Positions 44,139 through 56,464 of a DNA stretch of 64,000 bases are shown piece after piece. Origin of the DNA: Boesenbergia rotunda (taxonomy: Eukaryota; Streptophyta; Magnoliopsida; Zingiberales; Zingiberaceae); NCBI GenBank assembly GCA_024364735.1, contig JAGFNQ010005654.1:62001-126000 (forward strand). Direction: 5' to 3'. Under the pieces are notes generated by a model, which was not told where the DNA came from, did no database searches, and worked only from the letters and a program-made list of their open reading frames with translations. Every line of letters starts with the position of its first letter. Position 1 is the first letter of the stretch. Made by a program: the position numbers and the translations under genes.

Positions 44139-44205
44139 TGCACCAAGGATTGAACCTTGGACCTATAGTACCACCATGGATGTACTAACCAATTCACCTA
44201 GCAAG
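44139..44205 (-). other. antisense tRNA-like sequence in element D 5' LTR
   Basis: The minus strand reads TAGGTGAATTGGTTAG (44185-44200), close to the conserved D arm of tRNAs, then GGTTCAATCC (44147-44156) inside the six-base inverted repeat CCAAGG/CCTTGG. The 3' LTR copy is at 52011-52079. It is upstream of the TATA box. Confidence 0.45.
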
Positions 44206-45963
44206 GGAGTGCTAGTAGAGGATGAAGTGGATTTTGGTTAAGGCTTAGAGAAAATGAAGAGTCATCAAGGGAAGAGACGCCATGACTCTTCACTTGCCCT
44301 CCTTAATGTGGTATAAAGGTGGCATGGGAGTTACTTTTCCCTTCTCTTCTTCATTTCTTCCTCTTCCTCCTTGCTCTAGCCGAAACCGACAAAGGTTCTC
44401 CCCTTAGGAAAATTTCCACCAAGGACCCCATCTCGAAGACTCAAGGCTCACTACTAGGCTACAAGGGCTAAGGAAAAGTTTGGAGTCAAGAAGGTTCTTT
44501 CTATTTCTTTATTCAAGGATTTAATCCAAGATAAGGGAAGGTAAGACCCCCTCACCTGTGGTATGATAGCTTCCAAGTTATTTGTCATGATCTAAGTTCT
44601 TATTGGCATGCTATGTTGAAAAATCCATGGTTAGGGCTTGTGAAGGTTTCGGCCAAGCAAGGTTTTGGGCTAAAAATCATGTTAAAGATCTCTCTTATGC
44701 TTTCAAATGTTTACTCATCATAGGTTAAGCCTAAAAGTATGATTTTGGAAGTTTTTGTAGCACCCCAAAACCCCCCTAGGGTTTCGGCCACATCAAGGTT
44801 AAAGGGCTAGGGTAAACTCCAACCTTTCCAAGTATGATTTGTATGTTTCCTATGATATCTTATGGGTAATAATGGTGATTTATATGAATTTTCCTATGGG
44901 CTTATTATCCTTCTAGGGTTTCGGCCAACACATCGGTTTAGGCCTAGGACTTAGGGTTATGTCCAATCAAGAGTTCAAATGGTTTTCCATGTCATGATAT
45001 ATAAGGTATGGGATGTTAATCATGACTTAGGTGAATTTTCCATGGATTCATAGCCCCATCGGGTTTCGGCCAAGACCCAAATTTAGGGTTTGAATTGGGC
45101 TAAGGTCTCAAGGATACATGTTTATAAGTTACCATAATGTAAGTACATAGTTAAGCACGATGTACGGATCTTTATATTACCAGAATCTTAGCTTATGAGT
45201 TATGTGACATGACCTTGTATGTTAGGTTCTATGTTATGCTTTACTCATGAATATTTAGATCACATACCATGAACATATGTAAGTGATGTAGGGGTATGTT
45301 ATGATGAATAGAATGATGCATGTAGAAGGTTAAATGCTTATAATAGATGTATGTGTATGAAGGTCTATGCATGTTTTATGATGAATGCCATGAACCTAGG
45401 TAGGATGCACCATGTGTATATGTAGCTTACCCATGCATGTTTTAAGCTGGATTCTAGGATTATGTATTCTAGATGAAATGTATCATGTATGAATTTCATG
45501 TTTATTTATGTACCATAATCATGCAAGCTTTATGAACCAAGATGATATTTATGCCTAGAAGTATGATTATGTATGGATGTCACGTTTTTATGAATGAAAG
45601 AATATGGATAAAGATGATGATTATGCCTTAAGTACGAATGATAAGTATGAATGATAAGTATGAAAGGCATAATGATGTTATGAAATAAGTATGAATGATG
45701 AAGCATGCATAGTTATTTTATTTTATGAATGGGCTTGTACCGGACTGAAGTAAGGGTCCAAGGGATGGGCACCTTAAGAACGCCTCGGTTTTGGACTACC
45801 GTAGCTGTCCACGGTTCTGGGACTACCGTATCTTTCCAACAGGGATGGGCACCTTAAGAACGCCCCGGTGTTTGGAACTATCGTAGTTGTTCCTACCCTA
45901 GTAGGTCGGGGCTCGTTACCTCGTATTTACTTAGGGATGCGCGCTTATGATGTATGTATGTGG

Positions 45964-47725
45964 TGTTGGGACCGGGTGCATGTTGACATGGATGCGCGTC
46001 ATAATTTTAAAATTTATTACGTGCAGCAGAAGATTTAGCATAAATAATTTCCCAAATTATTTAACCACACATCTAAGCATGCAACCTTATATTGTGTAGA
46101 CATGATCATATATTAAAATTTTGCAGAAAGTAAACTAATTTACTTAATACCTCGCGTAACTCGAAGGAAGGGATGAGATCCAACCGTAAGCGTCCCTTGG
46201 AAGCTCCGCCTCTATTCGCGTCTACGCCGAGTTTTCTTCGGGATGACTTCACAAAGCCACGAGTTTTGTGGTGACAAGAACTACTAGATTCTCCAAAGGC
46301 ACGACAAGAATACCAAGAGAGAGATGGGAAGACTAACCACCAAACGAAGAACGAAATCAAGATTCCGGGAGGAAGGAAGGAGTTGCGCCCGCTTCTTCTT
46401 CTTCTTCGGCGGCTGCTTGGTGGATGAACCTCATGGCAACAAAGGGGTCCTCCTTTTAGGGCCGGCGGCACTAGAGGAGGGAGAGGGAGAGAAGGAGAGA
46501 AGGAGAGAGAGGGCTTATTTCTAGATCTCTTAGATTAATCTCCAAGCCTTGCCTTGGTTCCTTTATATAGTAGTCTCTCAATCGCCAAGTCTCCTTTTTA
46601 TGGAATAAATTTTCATAAGAAATTTATCATATAAATTTTTCTATGAATTATTCCATCATGCCAAGTTTTTATCATAATTTAATTTATAATAAAAACAACC
46701 ATGTCTCCCTTTAATTTTCACAAGAAATTTATTATATATATTTTTCTTATCATGGAAAAATCAATTCATAATTGATTTTATAAAATAAAATAAACTATTT
46801 AAAGTTTATTTTAATTTCTATGAAAATAATAAACCAAACTTCGGTTTATAAAAATTTATATATATTATCCATAATTTTATAAAACAAACCACGCTCGGTT
46901 TATTTTATAATTTGAACCAAACAATTTGGTTCTCCCCTTTTAATGTGGCCGGCCAAACAAAGAGGGTGGGGACCCTCTTTGGCCGGCCAAACCCAAGTTT
47001 ATACCATACGAATTAAACTCATTTAATTCGTCCAATAAGTCTTCAAAAGACTTAGCCATTTTATGCCGATGCATCTCTGAAAAATTCAGATTCGACTTAT
47101 CTCTCTTGATCGGAAAATCTAATTTTCAACTCGTTTTAAATCCCTCGGATTACTCGTAGTGCGTGTGACTAAATAGGCTTTCGATTTATGATGGTCGTCT
47201 ATAATTAACCAATTATAGAACGATCATGAGTGGCACCTAGTAGTACATCATGATCCACAAGTCAAAGGAACATCGCACTTAAGCTACGGTAAGAACTTCA
47301 TTGACATATCTATATGTAGATTACCATATGAAGTTTTACAGCCAGTCACTCCAATGAACTAGTTCCCTTAACTAGCATTCATGATTATCTCCGGACATCC
47401 CAATGTCTCCAGCCAGTGAGAATCAGCTGATTAGAGAATAACCCATGCTAGTCTCAACAGAATTGATAGTGTCCATATTTATCAATTCATCGACTAGGGA
47501 CAATTTCAATACTTCACAATTGCACATGTAGAGATAATCACTAGTTGTGAATTCATCACAAATTCTCTCATGCTGTGAATTGTATTGCGGACATTCAGTA
47601 AATGATTTAAGATCCCAATCAAATACACAAACATGTATTCTCAAATAGTGAATATTCATTTATTAAAATAAATGATTACAATCATAAGCCGATTGCCTTA
47701 TGACACTTCTCTCACAATACTAACA
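45964..47725 (-). mobile_element. solo B-family copia LTR in the 5' LTR of D
   Basis: On the minus strand TGTTAGTATTGTGAG to GGTCCCAACA, 1762 bp, with TSD TGTGG (45959-45963) and TGTAG (47726-47730). The 3' LTR of D (53818-53845) shows the empty site with a single TGTGG. Relative to the other B LTRs it has an internal deletion near 47255. Confidence 0.92.
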
Positions 47726-48688
47726 TGTAGTACAAGCCGGGGACCCCAATGATGTTATGTTTATGTTTTAAAAGTATGATTTTAAAATTAAGCATCCTTA
47801 TGTAAATACATTTGACTCATGCATTCATTCATGTTATGGATCACGCCAGGGTAAGTATGTTTTATGCTTATGCTTATGATAAGTATGTTTCATGCTCATG
47901 TATGTTAAGAATTTGTCATGATAAGTTTGCTCACGTATGTTAAGAATTATGTCATGATAAGTATGCTCATGTATGCTAAGAATTATGTCATGCTATGTAT
48001 GTTTTAGGTTTATGTTTATGTTAAGAATCATGCTATATTAGTTGTTCATATGCTTATGATTTACGCCAAGACTATGCTTATGTTTTATGTTCAGAATTAT
48101 GTTATGTCAGATGCTTGATATGTTTATGTTTAAGTGACGTATGATTTTAGTGAGTAGGAAAGGGTCTTACTAAGCCTGTGTGCTTATAGTCTTATTTTCC
48201 TCGTACCGCAGATCAAGCAAGAGGTCATTAAGGGAAGCAGCAGGAGAGGCAAGAGCATGTGTGTGTGTTGCAGTGACATGGCAAAGGATTCTTTTATTTA
48301 CGCATATCGCATGTCTTGGGTTTTGGAAATGCCTCCTTAGATTCTATGCTATGTTTTTAATGGTTATGCCTAATGGATGACTTAAGACTCATGATGTTTA
48401 TGGATAAGTTACTTGCTACTTATGATGATTATGAATAAGCTATGAAATGGTTATATCATGATGCCATGCATGTCGTTAATATGCTAAGTCCAATGACACT
48501 AGGTTCATGAATGACAAGTTTAAGCATGTATAGATGTTTCATGTATTAGTTGCATGGTTAATAGCATGTGTAGAAGGAAAAAAAAGTATTCCGCTGCATT
48601 AAGATGTTTTGTATGTACGTGTATGTTTAGCGTAATACCGCTTTCCTGCCGCACCATAAGGTGGGGGAAATAGGCGGGCGTTACAGGT

Positions 48689-48700
48689 TGGTATCAGAGT
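48689..48700 (+). promoter_or_regulatory. primer-binding site of element D
   Basis: TGGTATCAGAGT follows the LTR end after three bases. It matches initiator tRNA-Met except for the last base. Confidence 0.8.
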
Positions 48701-49090
48701 CATTGCCATCTCACTACACACACATCAAGCCTTCTTCCTGCCGCTTCCAAGTAAGTATCTCTTTGTATATTTTATGATAGTAAGCACATTTAGGATACCT
48801 AATGATTCTAGAATATACAGGCATGAACGATGTTTTATGATGAACAGTACTTTTGGATATGTGACTATGAACGATATATATTTTCTTATGAATCAAATAC
48901 TTTGGAATTTAATATGGAGGGTAGGAATAACGGTAACTCATATTATCCATACTTGTCCTTCATGAAGGAAAGCATGGCTAGATGATAGAGCAACAGACTT
49001 AATGAGACTACCCCCTCACCTGACCTGAAGCAACTAGTGACCTAACTTCAGCGTCAAGTTACCGAGTAGCAGCAAACTATTAATACCCTG

Positions 49091-51666
49091 ATGAACCAAC
49101 AAGAAAATTTGACTACTCCACTAGCGAACCAGACTGCTATACCCGTCGCACCTACGGTTACGCAAACTCCTCCAACAGGCTCGACCACTGTAGCCCGACA
49201 GGAGGCTTATCTGATTCAGTGGTTGAGGTTGAAACCGGAAAATTTCTCGGGTATTGGTGAGCCATGGGATGCCCAAGCGTGGTTCAAAACCGTAAAGAGT
49301 ACAATGGAGCTGCTGGATTGGCCGGAACATGAGAAGATTAAGTGTGCATCATTCTGCCTTTCTGGGGATGCTAGAATGTGGTGGGAAAGGGTCAAGGCCA
49401 AGAGACAAGTGAACCAGATGACGTGGTCAGACTTCGAATCAGAGTTCCTCGAAGAATTCTTCAATATGAGTGTCACAAACAAACATTACGATGAGTTCAC
49501 GGAATTCCGACAGGGCAACCTCTCGGTCAATGAAGCTGTGAATAACTGGAGCCGGCCGAGGAACGCCAGCGAAATCAAAAGTTTTCTTGGGCTGGCGAGC
49601 TACTATCGGAAATTTGTGGAGGACTTCGCAAGAATTGCAGCCCCTCTAACAGCTCTCACCCGGCAGGATAAGAAATATGAATGGACGGAAAACTGCGAAA
49701 GGAGTTTCTTGGAACTAAAAAGGAGACTTACAAGTGCTCCAATTCTTACCCTTCCGGAAAGTAACCAGGGCTTCGACATGTATAGCGACGCCTCCCGATC
49801 TGGGACTTGGAGCTGTGCTTATGCAGAATGGTAAAGTCATTGCTTATGCCTCTAGGCAACTTAAAGAACATGAACAGAATTACCCCACCCACGATCTAGA
49901 ATTAGCCGCCGTGGTCTTCGCTCTTAAGATATGGAGGCACTATCTGTATGGAGCGCAGTGTAGGATTTATACAGACCACCAGAGCCTGCGGTATTTCTTC
50001 ACTCAGAAAGATCTAAATATGAGACAACGCCGGTGGCTGGAGTTGGTAAAGGACTACAACTGTGAGATCTTCTACCATCCAGGAAAGGCAAACAAAGTGG
50101 CCGATGCACTCAGCCGGAAATCAAGTGCCACCTTGATGCCCATATCTAGATTACCCCGGCCACTCGAAAGGGAAATTATGAAGTCTGGGGTCAAGGTCAT
50201 TTCCGGACAGCTTTCTACCATGACATTATCACCGACGCTGTTCGAGGACATATTGGACAAACAAGATGGTGATCCGAGCCTTCAGAGAGTCAAACAGGAG
50301 ATCCTAGAGGGAAAGGGTGATGGTTTTCATATCGCCAACGGGGGAGTACTCTATCTTAGGGATCGTCTATGTATTCCTAATGATCCAGAGCTGCGGAGAG
50401 CGATATTAGTAGAAGCTCACGAAACCCCTTATTCGATGCACTCGGGATCCACCAAGATGTATCAAGATCTGAAAGAGAAATTCTGGTGGTCCGGTATGAA
50501 GAGAGATGTGGCTCAGCATGTTGGCACTTGCCTGACCTGCCAACGAGTGAAGGCAGAGCACCAGCGACCCGGAGGAGTTCTGCAGCCACTTCCGATTCCG
50601 GAATGGAAATGGGAAGATATCTCTATGGATTTTATTTCAGGACTTCCCAAGACTACAAATGGATATGATGCGGTATGGGTGATTGTGGACAGGCTGACAA
50701 AGTCTGCTCACTTCCTAGCAATCAAGATGACTTATTCGATTGAGCAACTAGCTCAATTATATGTTAAGGAGATAGTCAGACTTCATGGAGTTCCCAAGAC
50801 CATCATCTCAGATAGAGATGGTCGCTTTACTTCACATTTTTGGGAGTGTGTCCAGAAGTCCCTCGGCAATAAATTACGATTCAGTACAGCTTTTCATCCT
50901 CAGACTGATGGGCAAACTGAACGAGTGAATCAAGTGCTGGAAGACATGTTACGGGCTTGTACTCTGGATTTCAAAGGGAGTTGGTGCCGATATCTAAGTT
51001 TAGCGGAATTCACCTACAATAATAGCTACCAAGCTACTATCGGCATGACACCTTATGAAGCTTTGTACGGGAGGAGATGTAGGTCTCCGATCTGTTGGTA
51101 TGAAGGCGGTGAAAAGAAGGCGATGGGGCTCACGACGGATCTCATCGACGACACCACCCAAACTATACAGAACATTCGACGATGGATAGAAGCTGCACAC
51201 AGTCGGCAGAAGAGTTATGCAGATGTCCGGCGTAGGCCACTGGAATTCAATATCGGAGATCTGGTATTCCTCAAAGTGGCTCCTATGAAAGGGGTAACGA
51301 GATTCGGGAAGAAAGGGAAACTGAGTCCGCGTTATGTGGGACCGTATTCGATACTGGAAAGAGTCGGCAAGGTAGCATATGAACTAGAGCTGCCTCCAGA
51401 GATGTCGGCTATCCATAACGTGTTCCATGTGTCAATGCTCAAGAAGTGTGTTCTAAACACAGATCAGGTGATCGAACCACAGACAGTACAAGTTCAGGAG
51501 GACCTAAGCTCGAAAGCCGACCTATTCAGATCTTGGATCGAGAGATCAAAAAGCTAAAGAACAAGGAGGTACCCCTAGTCAAGGTCCTATGGCAAAGTCA
51601 ACGGTTCGAGGAAGCTCTTGGGAACGCGAGGACGAGATGAGACGCAAGTACCCGGAGTTATTCTAA
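49091..51666 (+). pseudogene. gag-pol: gag-pol of element D with large internal deletion
   Basis: Gag core from 49091 (FSGIGEPWDAQAWF, CASFCLSGDARMWW, FLEEFFNMSV). At about 49540 it passes in frame straight into the RT connection region (NWSRPRNASEIKSFLGL), so the gag knuckle, protease and most of RT are deleted. A frameshift near 49795 falls inside the RNase H start (MYSDAS then DLGLGAVLMQ). RNase H (YTDHQSLRYF, FYHPGKANKVADALSR), the integrase zinc finger (HETPYSMH then CLTC), DDE core (SMDFISG, SDRDGRFTSHFW, DGQTERVNQVLE) and a GPYSILERVG domain are intact in one frame. Frameshifts near 51510 and 51615 affect the chromodomain-like end, which stops at 51664-51666 (KYPELF). It cannot reverse-transcribe itself. 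Confidence 0.9.
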
Positions 51667-51682
51667 GTTCGAGGACGAACTT

Positions 51683-51700
51683 TCACGAGGTATGGGGAAT
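51683..51700 (+). promoter_or_regulatory. degenerate polypurine tract of element D
   Basis: CACGAGGTATGGGGAAT precedes the 3' LTR. It is purine-rich but interrupted by C and T. Confidence 0.5.
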
Positions 51701-54700
51701 TGTAACGACCCGAAAAATCTCCTCAATATTTTCTTTAAAATATTGATCATGTCTAGATGGTTTTGAAGGAATTTAGAGATACTAGTACGAACCTTAGCCT
51801 AATTATCCATAATTTCTCATTTAAATTGAGAAGCTAAGTACTAATGGGCTTTTCTAAGACCATGGTTATTAGTGGATTTTAGGTGAAATTTAATATAAAT
51901 ATAAATGGGTTTTAATTAGGAATATTAGCAGTATCATGGGGGAATTTTTGGGGAATTTTCGAAAATAATATAAAAATAAAATAAAATAAAATAGAAAAAA
52001 ATAAAGTGCATGCACCAACGATTGAACCTTGGACCTATGGTACCACCATGCATGTACTAACCAATTCACCTAGCAAGGGAGTGCTAGTAGAGGATGAAGT
52101 GGATTTTGGTTAAGGCTTAGAGAAAATGAAGAGTCATCAAGGGAAGAGACACCATGACTCTTCACTTGCCCTCCTTAATGTGGTATAAAGGTGGCATGGG
52201 AGTTACATTTTCCCTTCTCTTCTTCATTTCTTCCTCTTCCTCCTTGCTCTAGCCGAAACCCACAAAGGTTCTCCCCTTAGGAAAATTTCCACCAAGGACC
52301 CCATCTTGAAGACTCAAGGCTCTCTACTAGGCTACAAGGGCTAAGGAGAAGTTTGGAGTCAAGAAGGTTCTTTCTATTTCTTTATTCAAGGATTTAATCC
52401 AAGATAAGGGAAGGTAAGACTCCCTCACCTGTGGTATGATAGCTTCCAAGTTATTTGTCATGATCTAAGTTCTTATTGGCATGCTATGTTGAAAAATCCA
52501 TGGTTAGGGCTTGTGAAGGTTTCGGCCAAGCAAGGTTTTGGGCTAAAAATCATGTTAAAGATCTCTCTTATGCTTTCAAATGTTTACTCATGATAGGTTA
52601 AGCCTAAAAGTATGATTTTGGAAGTTTTTGTAGCACCCCAAAACCCCCCTAGGGTTTCGGCCACATCAAGGTTAAAGGGCTAGGGTAAACTCCAACCTTT
52701 CCAAGCATGATTTGTATGTTTCCTATAATATCTTATGGGTAATAATGGTGATTTATATGAATTTTCCTATGGGCTTATTATCCTTCTAGGGTTTCGGCCA
52801 ACACATGGGTTTAGGCCTAGGACTTAGGGTTAAGTCCAATCAAGAGTTCAAATGGTTTTCCATGGCATGATATGTAAGGTATGGGATGTTAATCATGACT
52901 TAGGTGAATTTTCCATGGATTCATGGCCCCTTAGGGTTTCGGCCAAGACCCAAATTTAGGGTTTGAATTGGGCTAAGGTCTCAAGGATACATGTTTATAA
53001 GTTACCATAATGTAACTACATAGTTAAGCACGATGTACGGATCTTTATATTACCAAAATCTTAGCTTATGTGTTATGTGACATGACCTTGTATGTTAGGT
53101 TCTATGTTATGCTTTACTCATGAATATTTAGATCACATACCATGAACATATGTAAGTGATGTAGGGGTATGTTATGATGAATAGAATGATGCATGTAGAA
53201 GGTTAAATGCTTATAATAGATGTATGTGTATGAAGGTCTATGCATGTTTTATGATGAATGCCATGAACCTAGGTAGGATGCACCATGTGTATATGTAGCT
53301 TATCCATGCATGTTTTAAGCTGGATTCTAGGATTATGTATTCTAGATGAAATGTATCATGTATGAATTTCATGTTTATTTATGTACCATGATCATGCAAG
53401 CTTTATGAACCAAGATGATATTTATGCCTAGAAGTATGATTATGTATGGATGTCACGTTTTTATGAATGAAAGAATATGGATAAAGATGATGATTATGCC
53501 TTAAGTACGAATGATAAGTATGAATGATGAAGGCATAATGATGTTATGAACTAAGTATGAATGATGAAGCATGCATAGTTATTTTATTTTATGAATGGGC
53601 TTGTACCGGACCGAAGTAAGGGTCCAAGGGATGGGCACCTTAAGAACGCCTCGGTTTTGGACTACCGTAGCTGTCCACGGTTCTGGGACTACCGTAGCTG
53701 TCCAACAGGGATGGGCACCTTAAGAACGCCCCGGTGTTTGGAACTACCGTAGCTGTTCCTACCCTAGTAGGTCGGGGCTCGCTACCTCGTATTTACTTAG
53801 GGATGCGCGCTTATGATGTATGTATGTGGTACAAGCCGGGGACCCCAATGATGTTATGTTTATGTTTTAAAAGTATGATTTTAAAATTAAGCATCCTTAT
53901 GTAAATGCATTTGACTCATGCATTCATTCATGTTATGCATCACACCAGGGTAAGTATGTTTTATGCTTATGCTTATGATAAGTATGTTTCATGCTCATGT
54001 ATGTTAAGAATTATGTCATGATAAGTATGCTCATGTATGTTAAGAATTATGTCATGATAAGTATGCTCACGTATGTTAAGAATTATGTCATGATAAGTAT
54101 GCTCATGTATGCTAAGAATTATGTCATGCTAAGTATGTTTTAGGTTTATGCTTATGTTAAGAATCATGCTATATTAGTTGTTCATATGCTTATGATTTAC
54201 GCCAAGACTATGCTTATGTTTTATGTTCAGAATTATGTTATGTCAGATGCTTGATATGTTTATGTTTAAGTGACGTATGGTTTTAGTGAGTAGGAAAGGG
54301 TCTTACTAAGCCTGTGTGCTTATAGTCTTATTTTCCTCGTACCGCAGATCAAGCAAGAGGTCATTAAGGGAAGCAGCAGGAGAGGCAAGAGCATGTGTGT
54401 GTGTGGCAGTGACATGGCAAAGGATTCTTTTATTTACGCATATCGCATGTCTTGGGTTTTGGAAATGCCTCCTTAGATTCTATGCTATGTTTTTAATGGT
54501 TATGCCTAATGGATGACTTAAGACTCATGATGTTTATGGATAAGTTACTTGCTACTTATGATGATTATGAATAAGCTATGAAATGGTTATATCATGATGT
54601 CATGCATGTCGTTAATATGCTAAGTCCAATGACACTAGGTTCATGAATGACAAGTTTAGGCATGTATAGATGTTTCATGTATTAGTTGCATGGTTAATAG

Positions 54701-54821
54701 CATGTGTAGAAGGAAAAAAAAGTATTCCGCTGCATTAAGATGTTTTGTATGTACGTGTATGTTTAGCGTAATGCCGCTTTCCTGCCGCACCATAAGGTGG
54801 GGGAAATAGGCGGGCATTACA
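51701..54821 (+). mobile_element. 3' LTR of element D
   Basis: 3121 bp from TGTAACGACCC to GGGCATTACA. TATAAAG at 52184-52190, antisense tRNA-like sequence at 52011-52079. Several direct repeats of TTATGTCATGATAAGTATGCTCATGT-type sequence occur at about 54000-54140, with one more copy than in the 5' LTR. Confidence 0.9.
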
Positions 54822-55439
54822 TATACATTGGAGAATGTGTACTGAATTGACCTGCCATGAGAATGTTTCATAGATTGTCATATGAGTGTCATAAACATTC
54901 TCATATGACTATTGGTATGAATAGTCCTTAGACCTGAAGTCACTACGGTTCCCTACATAAAGAGTTATGTACTTTGGTATCGTCAAACGTCACCCGTAAC
55001 AGGGTGGACTATAAAGCGATCACTGGGTATGTAATGAATTATACGAAGGGATGTGAGTGATGTAGATGGGATCTATCCCTCCCATATGACGGGAGTGATA
55101 TCTGTGGGCCCCTTGATCGAGTAGGACTACTGAAACGCATGACCATGCTCAAATGAGTCAATATGAGATATTGAGCTCATTTGTTTAAGTGAGTCTACTC
55201 AGGGATCAAGAAACACAAGATTGATTGAGGATGACACAGTCTATGCCTCATTGGTCAATCTACGATATCAAGGATAGAAGGACAAGGTCATACATTATCA
55301 TAGTCACGGAGGTTTTGTCGGATCTCGACTTTTCTTATTACTTGGGTAGCAATGATGCATTGCTAGATGCCGCTCATTGCTTATGTGTCTAAAGCGTTTA
55401 GGCGCATTGCCAACGTCACGAGAACCGATTAGGTCACAC

Positions 55440-55850
55440 ACTAAGGACATGATGCTTCGGGAGCCCGAGTTGGGAACTCAGGAGATCTGAGCCTGAGTTG
55501 GGAACTCTGGAGATCTGAGCCCGAGTTGGGAACTCGGGAGATATGATCGGGACCTCGAGTTGGTTGCTCGACAGACTGGGTCGGTAGCTCGACACTCGGC
55601 AGACTGAGCTGGGAGCTTGGCAGACTGGGTCAGGAGCTTTGACACTCGGCAGACTGAGCTCGGAGCTCGCCAGACTGGGTCAGGAGCTTGACACTTGGCA
55701 GACTGGGTTGGGAGCTCGGCAGACTGGGTCGGGTGCTCCACACTCGGCAGACTGGGTCAGGAGCTCGGCAGACTAGGTCGGGAGCTCGGCGTCTTGCTCG
55801 ACAGACTTGGTCGGGAGACATGGTCGGAAGCCCGAGAGGCCCAGTCGAAA
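55440..55850 (+). repeat. expanded GGTCGGGAGCTCGGCAGACT minisatellite in T2
   Basis: More than a dozen imperfect units of about 20 bp. The T1 array (4030-4290) is clearly shorter. Confidence 0.8.
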
Positions 55851-56392
55851 TTGTATGGCGATATTCATTAAAGTGTTTAATGAAGGAAAGAGAAAAGTCT
55901 TCTCTTCATTGGATGAAGAGAAGGTGCAGAGTCACATGAAAAGATGTGCTCTTTATTGGCTTTAATGAAGGGAAGTCAAAGAGACAAAAGACTCTTCATA
56001 TTCATGTGATGAATATAAAAGAGAGGAAGGTCATTTTGAATGACAAGTGAGTGCTTTTCCTTCTTCCCTTTTCTCCCTCTTGGCCGAAACCTCTTTGGGG
56101 TTCTTGGTGATCTTGTAAACTACCTCAAGTTGCTAGCACAACTAAGGTAGTTTTTCCCGAAGTTGAGAGATTGTGTCCGTGTGGATACGAATAGAGGCAT
56201 GGATACTTGAACATGCAAGAGATCCGGCGCATCTTGGACGAGCGGGATAAGCAAAGGGCACGCTCCAAAGGTATACAGATTAGATAGATCTATTAGATAG
56301 ATGAACATTGTACGAGTTTTCTTTCGCATGGATGGCTCGAGGGTTCTTGTTTCCGCTGCATTTTGTGTTTTTGGTGCCTGGAGAACCCAACA

Positions 56393-56464
56393 ATTCAATC
56401 ATTTTCCGAGGCTTAGTGTCCGCCTCTTGAGACCTCCTTTTAGTCAAGGCGTGACACTCATGTG
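56393..56464 (-). pseudogene. gag: short Tat-like gypsy gag piece between T2 and S
   Basis: The minus strand encodes HECHALTKRRSQEADTKP, continuous with the gag piece right of solo LTR S and homologous to the + strand gag near 5690-5740 (CYTLRERRSKDAHTKP). Confidence 0.7.

Larger units (their letters stand above)
43829..48685 (+). mobile_element. 5' LTR of element D, carrying a solo B LTR
   Basis: From TGTAACGACCC to GGGCGTTACA. Without the insertion at 45964-47725 it is about 3090 bp, close to the 3' LTR (3121 bp). It has an antisense tRNA-like sequence at 44139-44205 and TATAAAG at 44312-44318. Confidence 0.9.
43829..54821 (+). mobile_element. Del/Tekay-like gypsy element D, nearly complete
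   Basis: 5' LTR 43829-48685 (including a solo B LTR), primer site 48689-48700, gag-pol 49091-51666, 3' LTR 51701-54821. The TSD TATAC at 43824-43828 and 54822-54826 is perfect. The LTRs differ at few positions, so it is one of the younger insertions. The lineage follows from the long LTRs and a chromodomain-like C-terminus (KNKEVPLVKVLW). Confidence 0.9.
43488..56392 (+). mobile_element. solo LTR T2, interrupted by element D
   Basis: T2 starts TGTTAGTAGGATCC at 43488 and ends CCCAACA at 56392. Flanks are ATTCC (43483-43487) and ATTCA (56393-56397). Its own sequence is 43488-43828 plus 54827-56392, about 1.9 kb, matching T1. Element D inserted within it with the 5-bp TSD TATAC. The T1 sequence (GGGTATACATT near 3390) shows the uninterrupted site. 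Confidence 0.9.

Noticed and set aside
44139..44205. Functional tRNA gene on the minus strand
   Set aside because: D-arm and T-arm resemblance is real, but the T loop is short and no anticodon stem or acceptor stem can be drawn. Kept only as tRNA-like.
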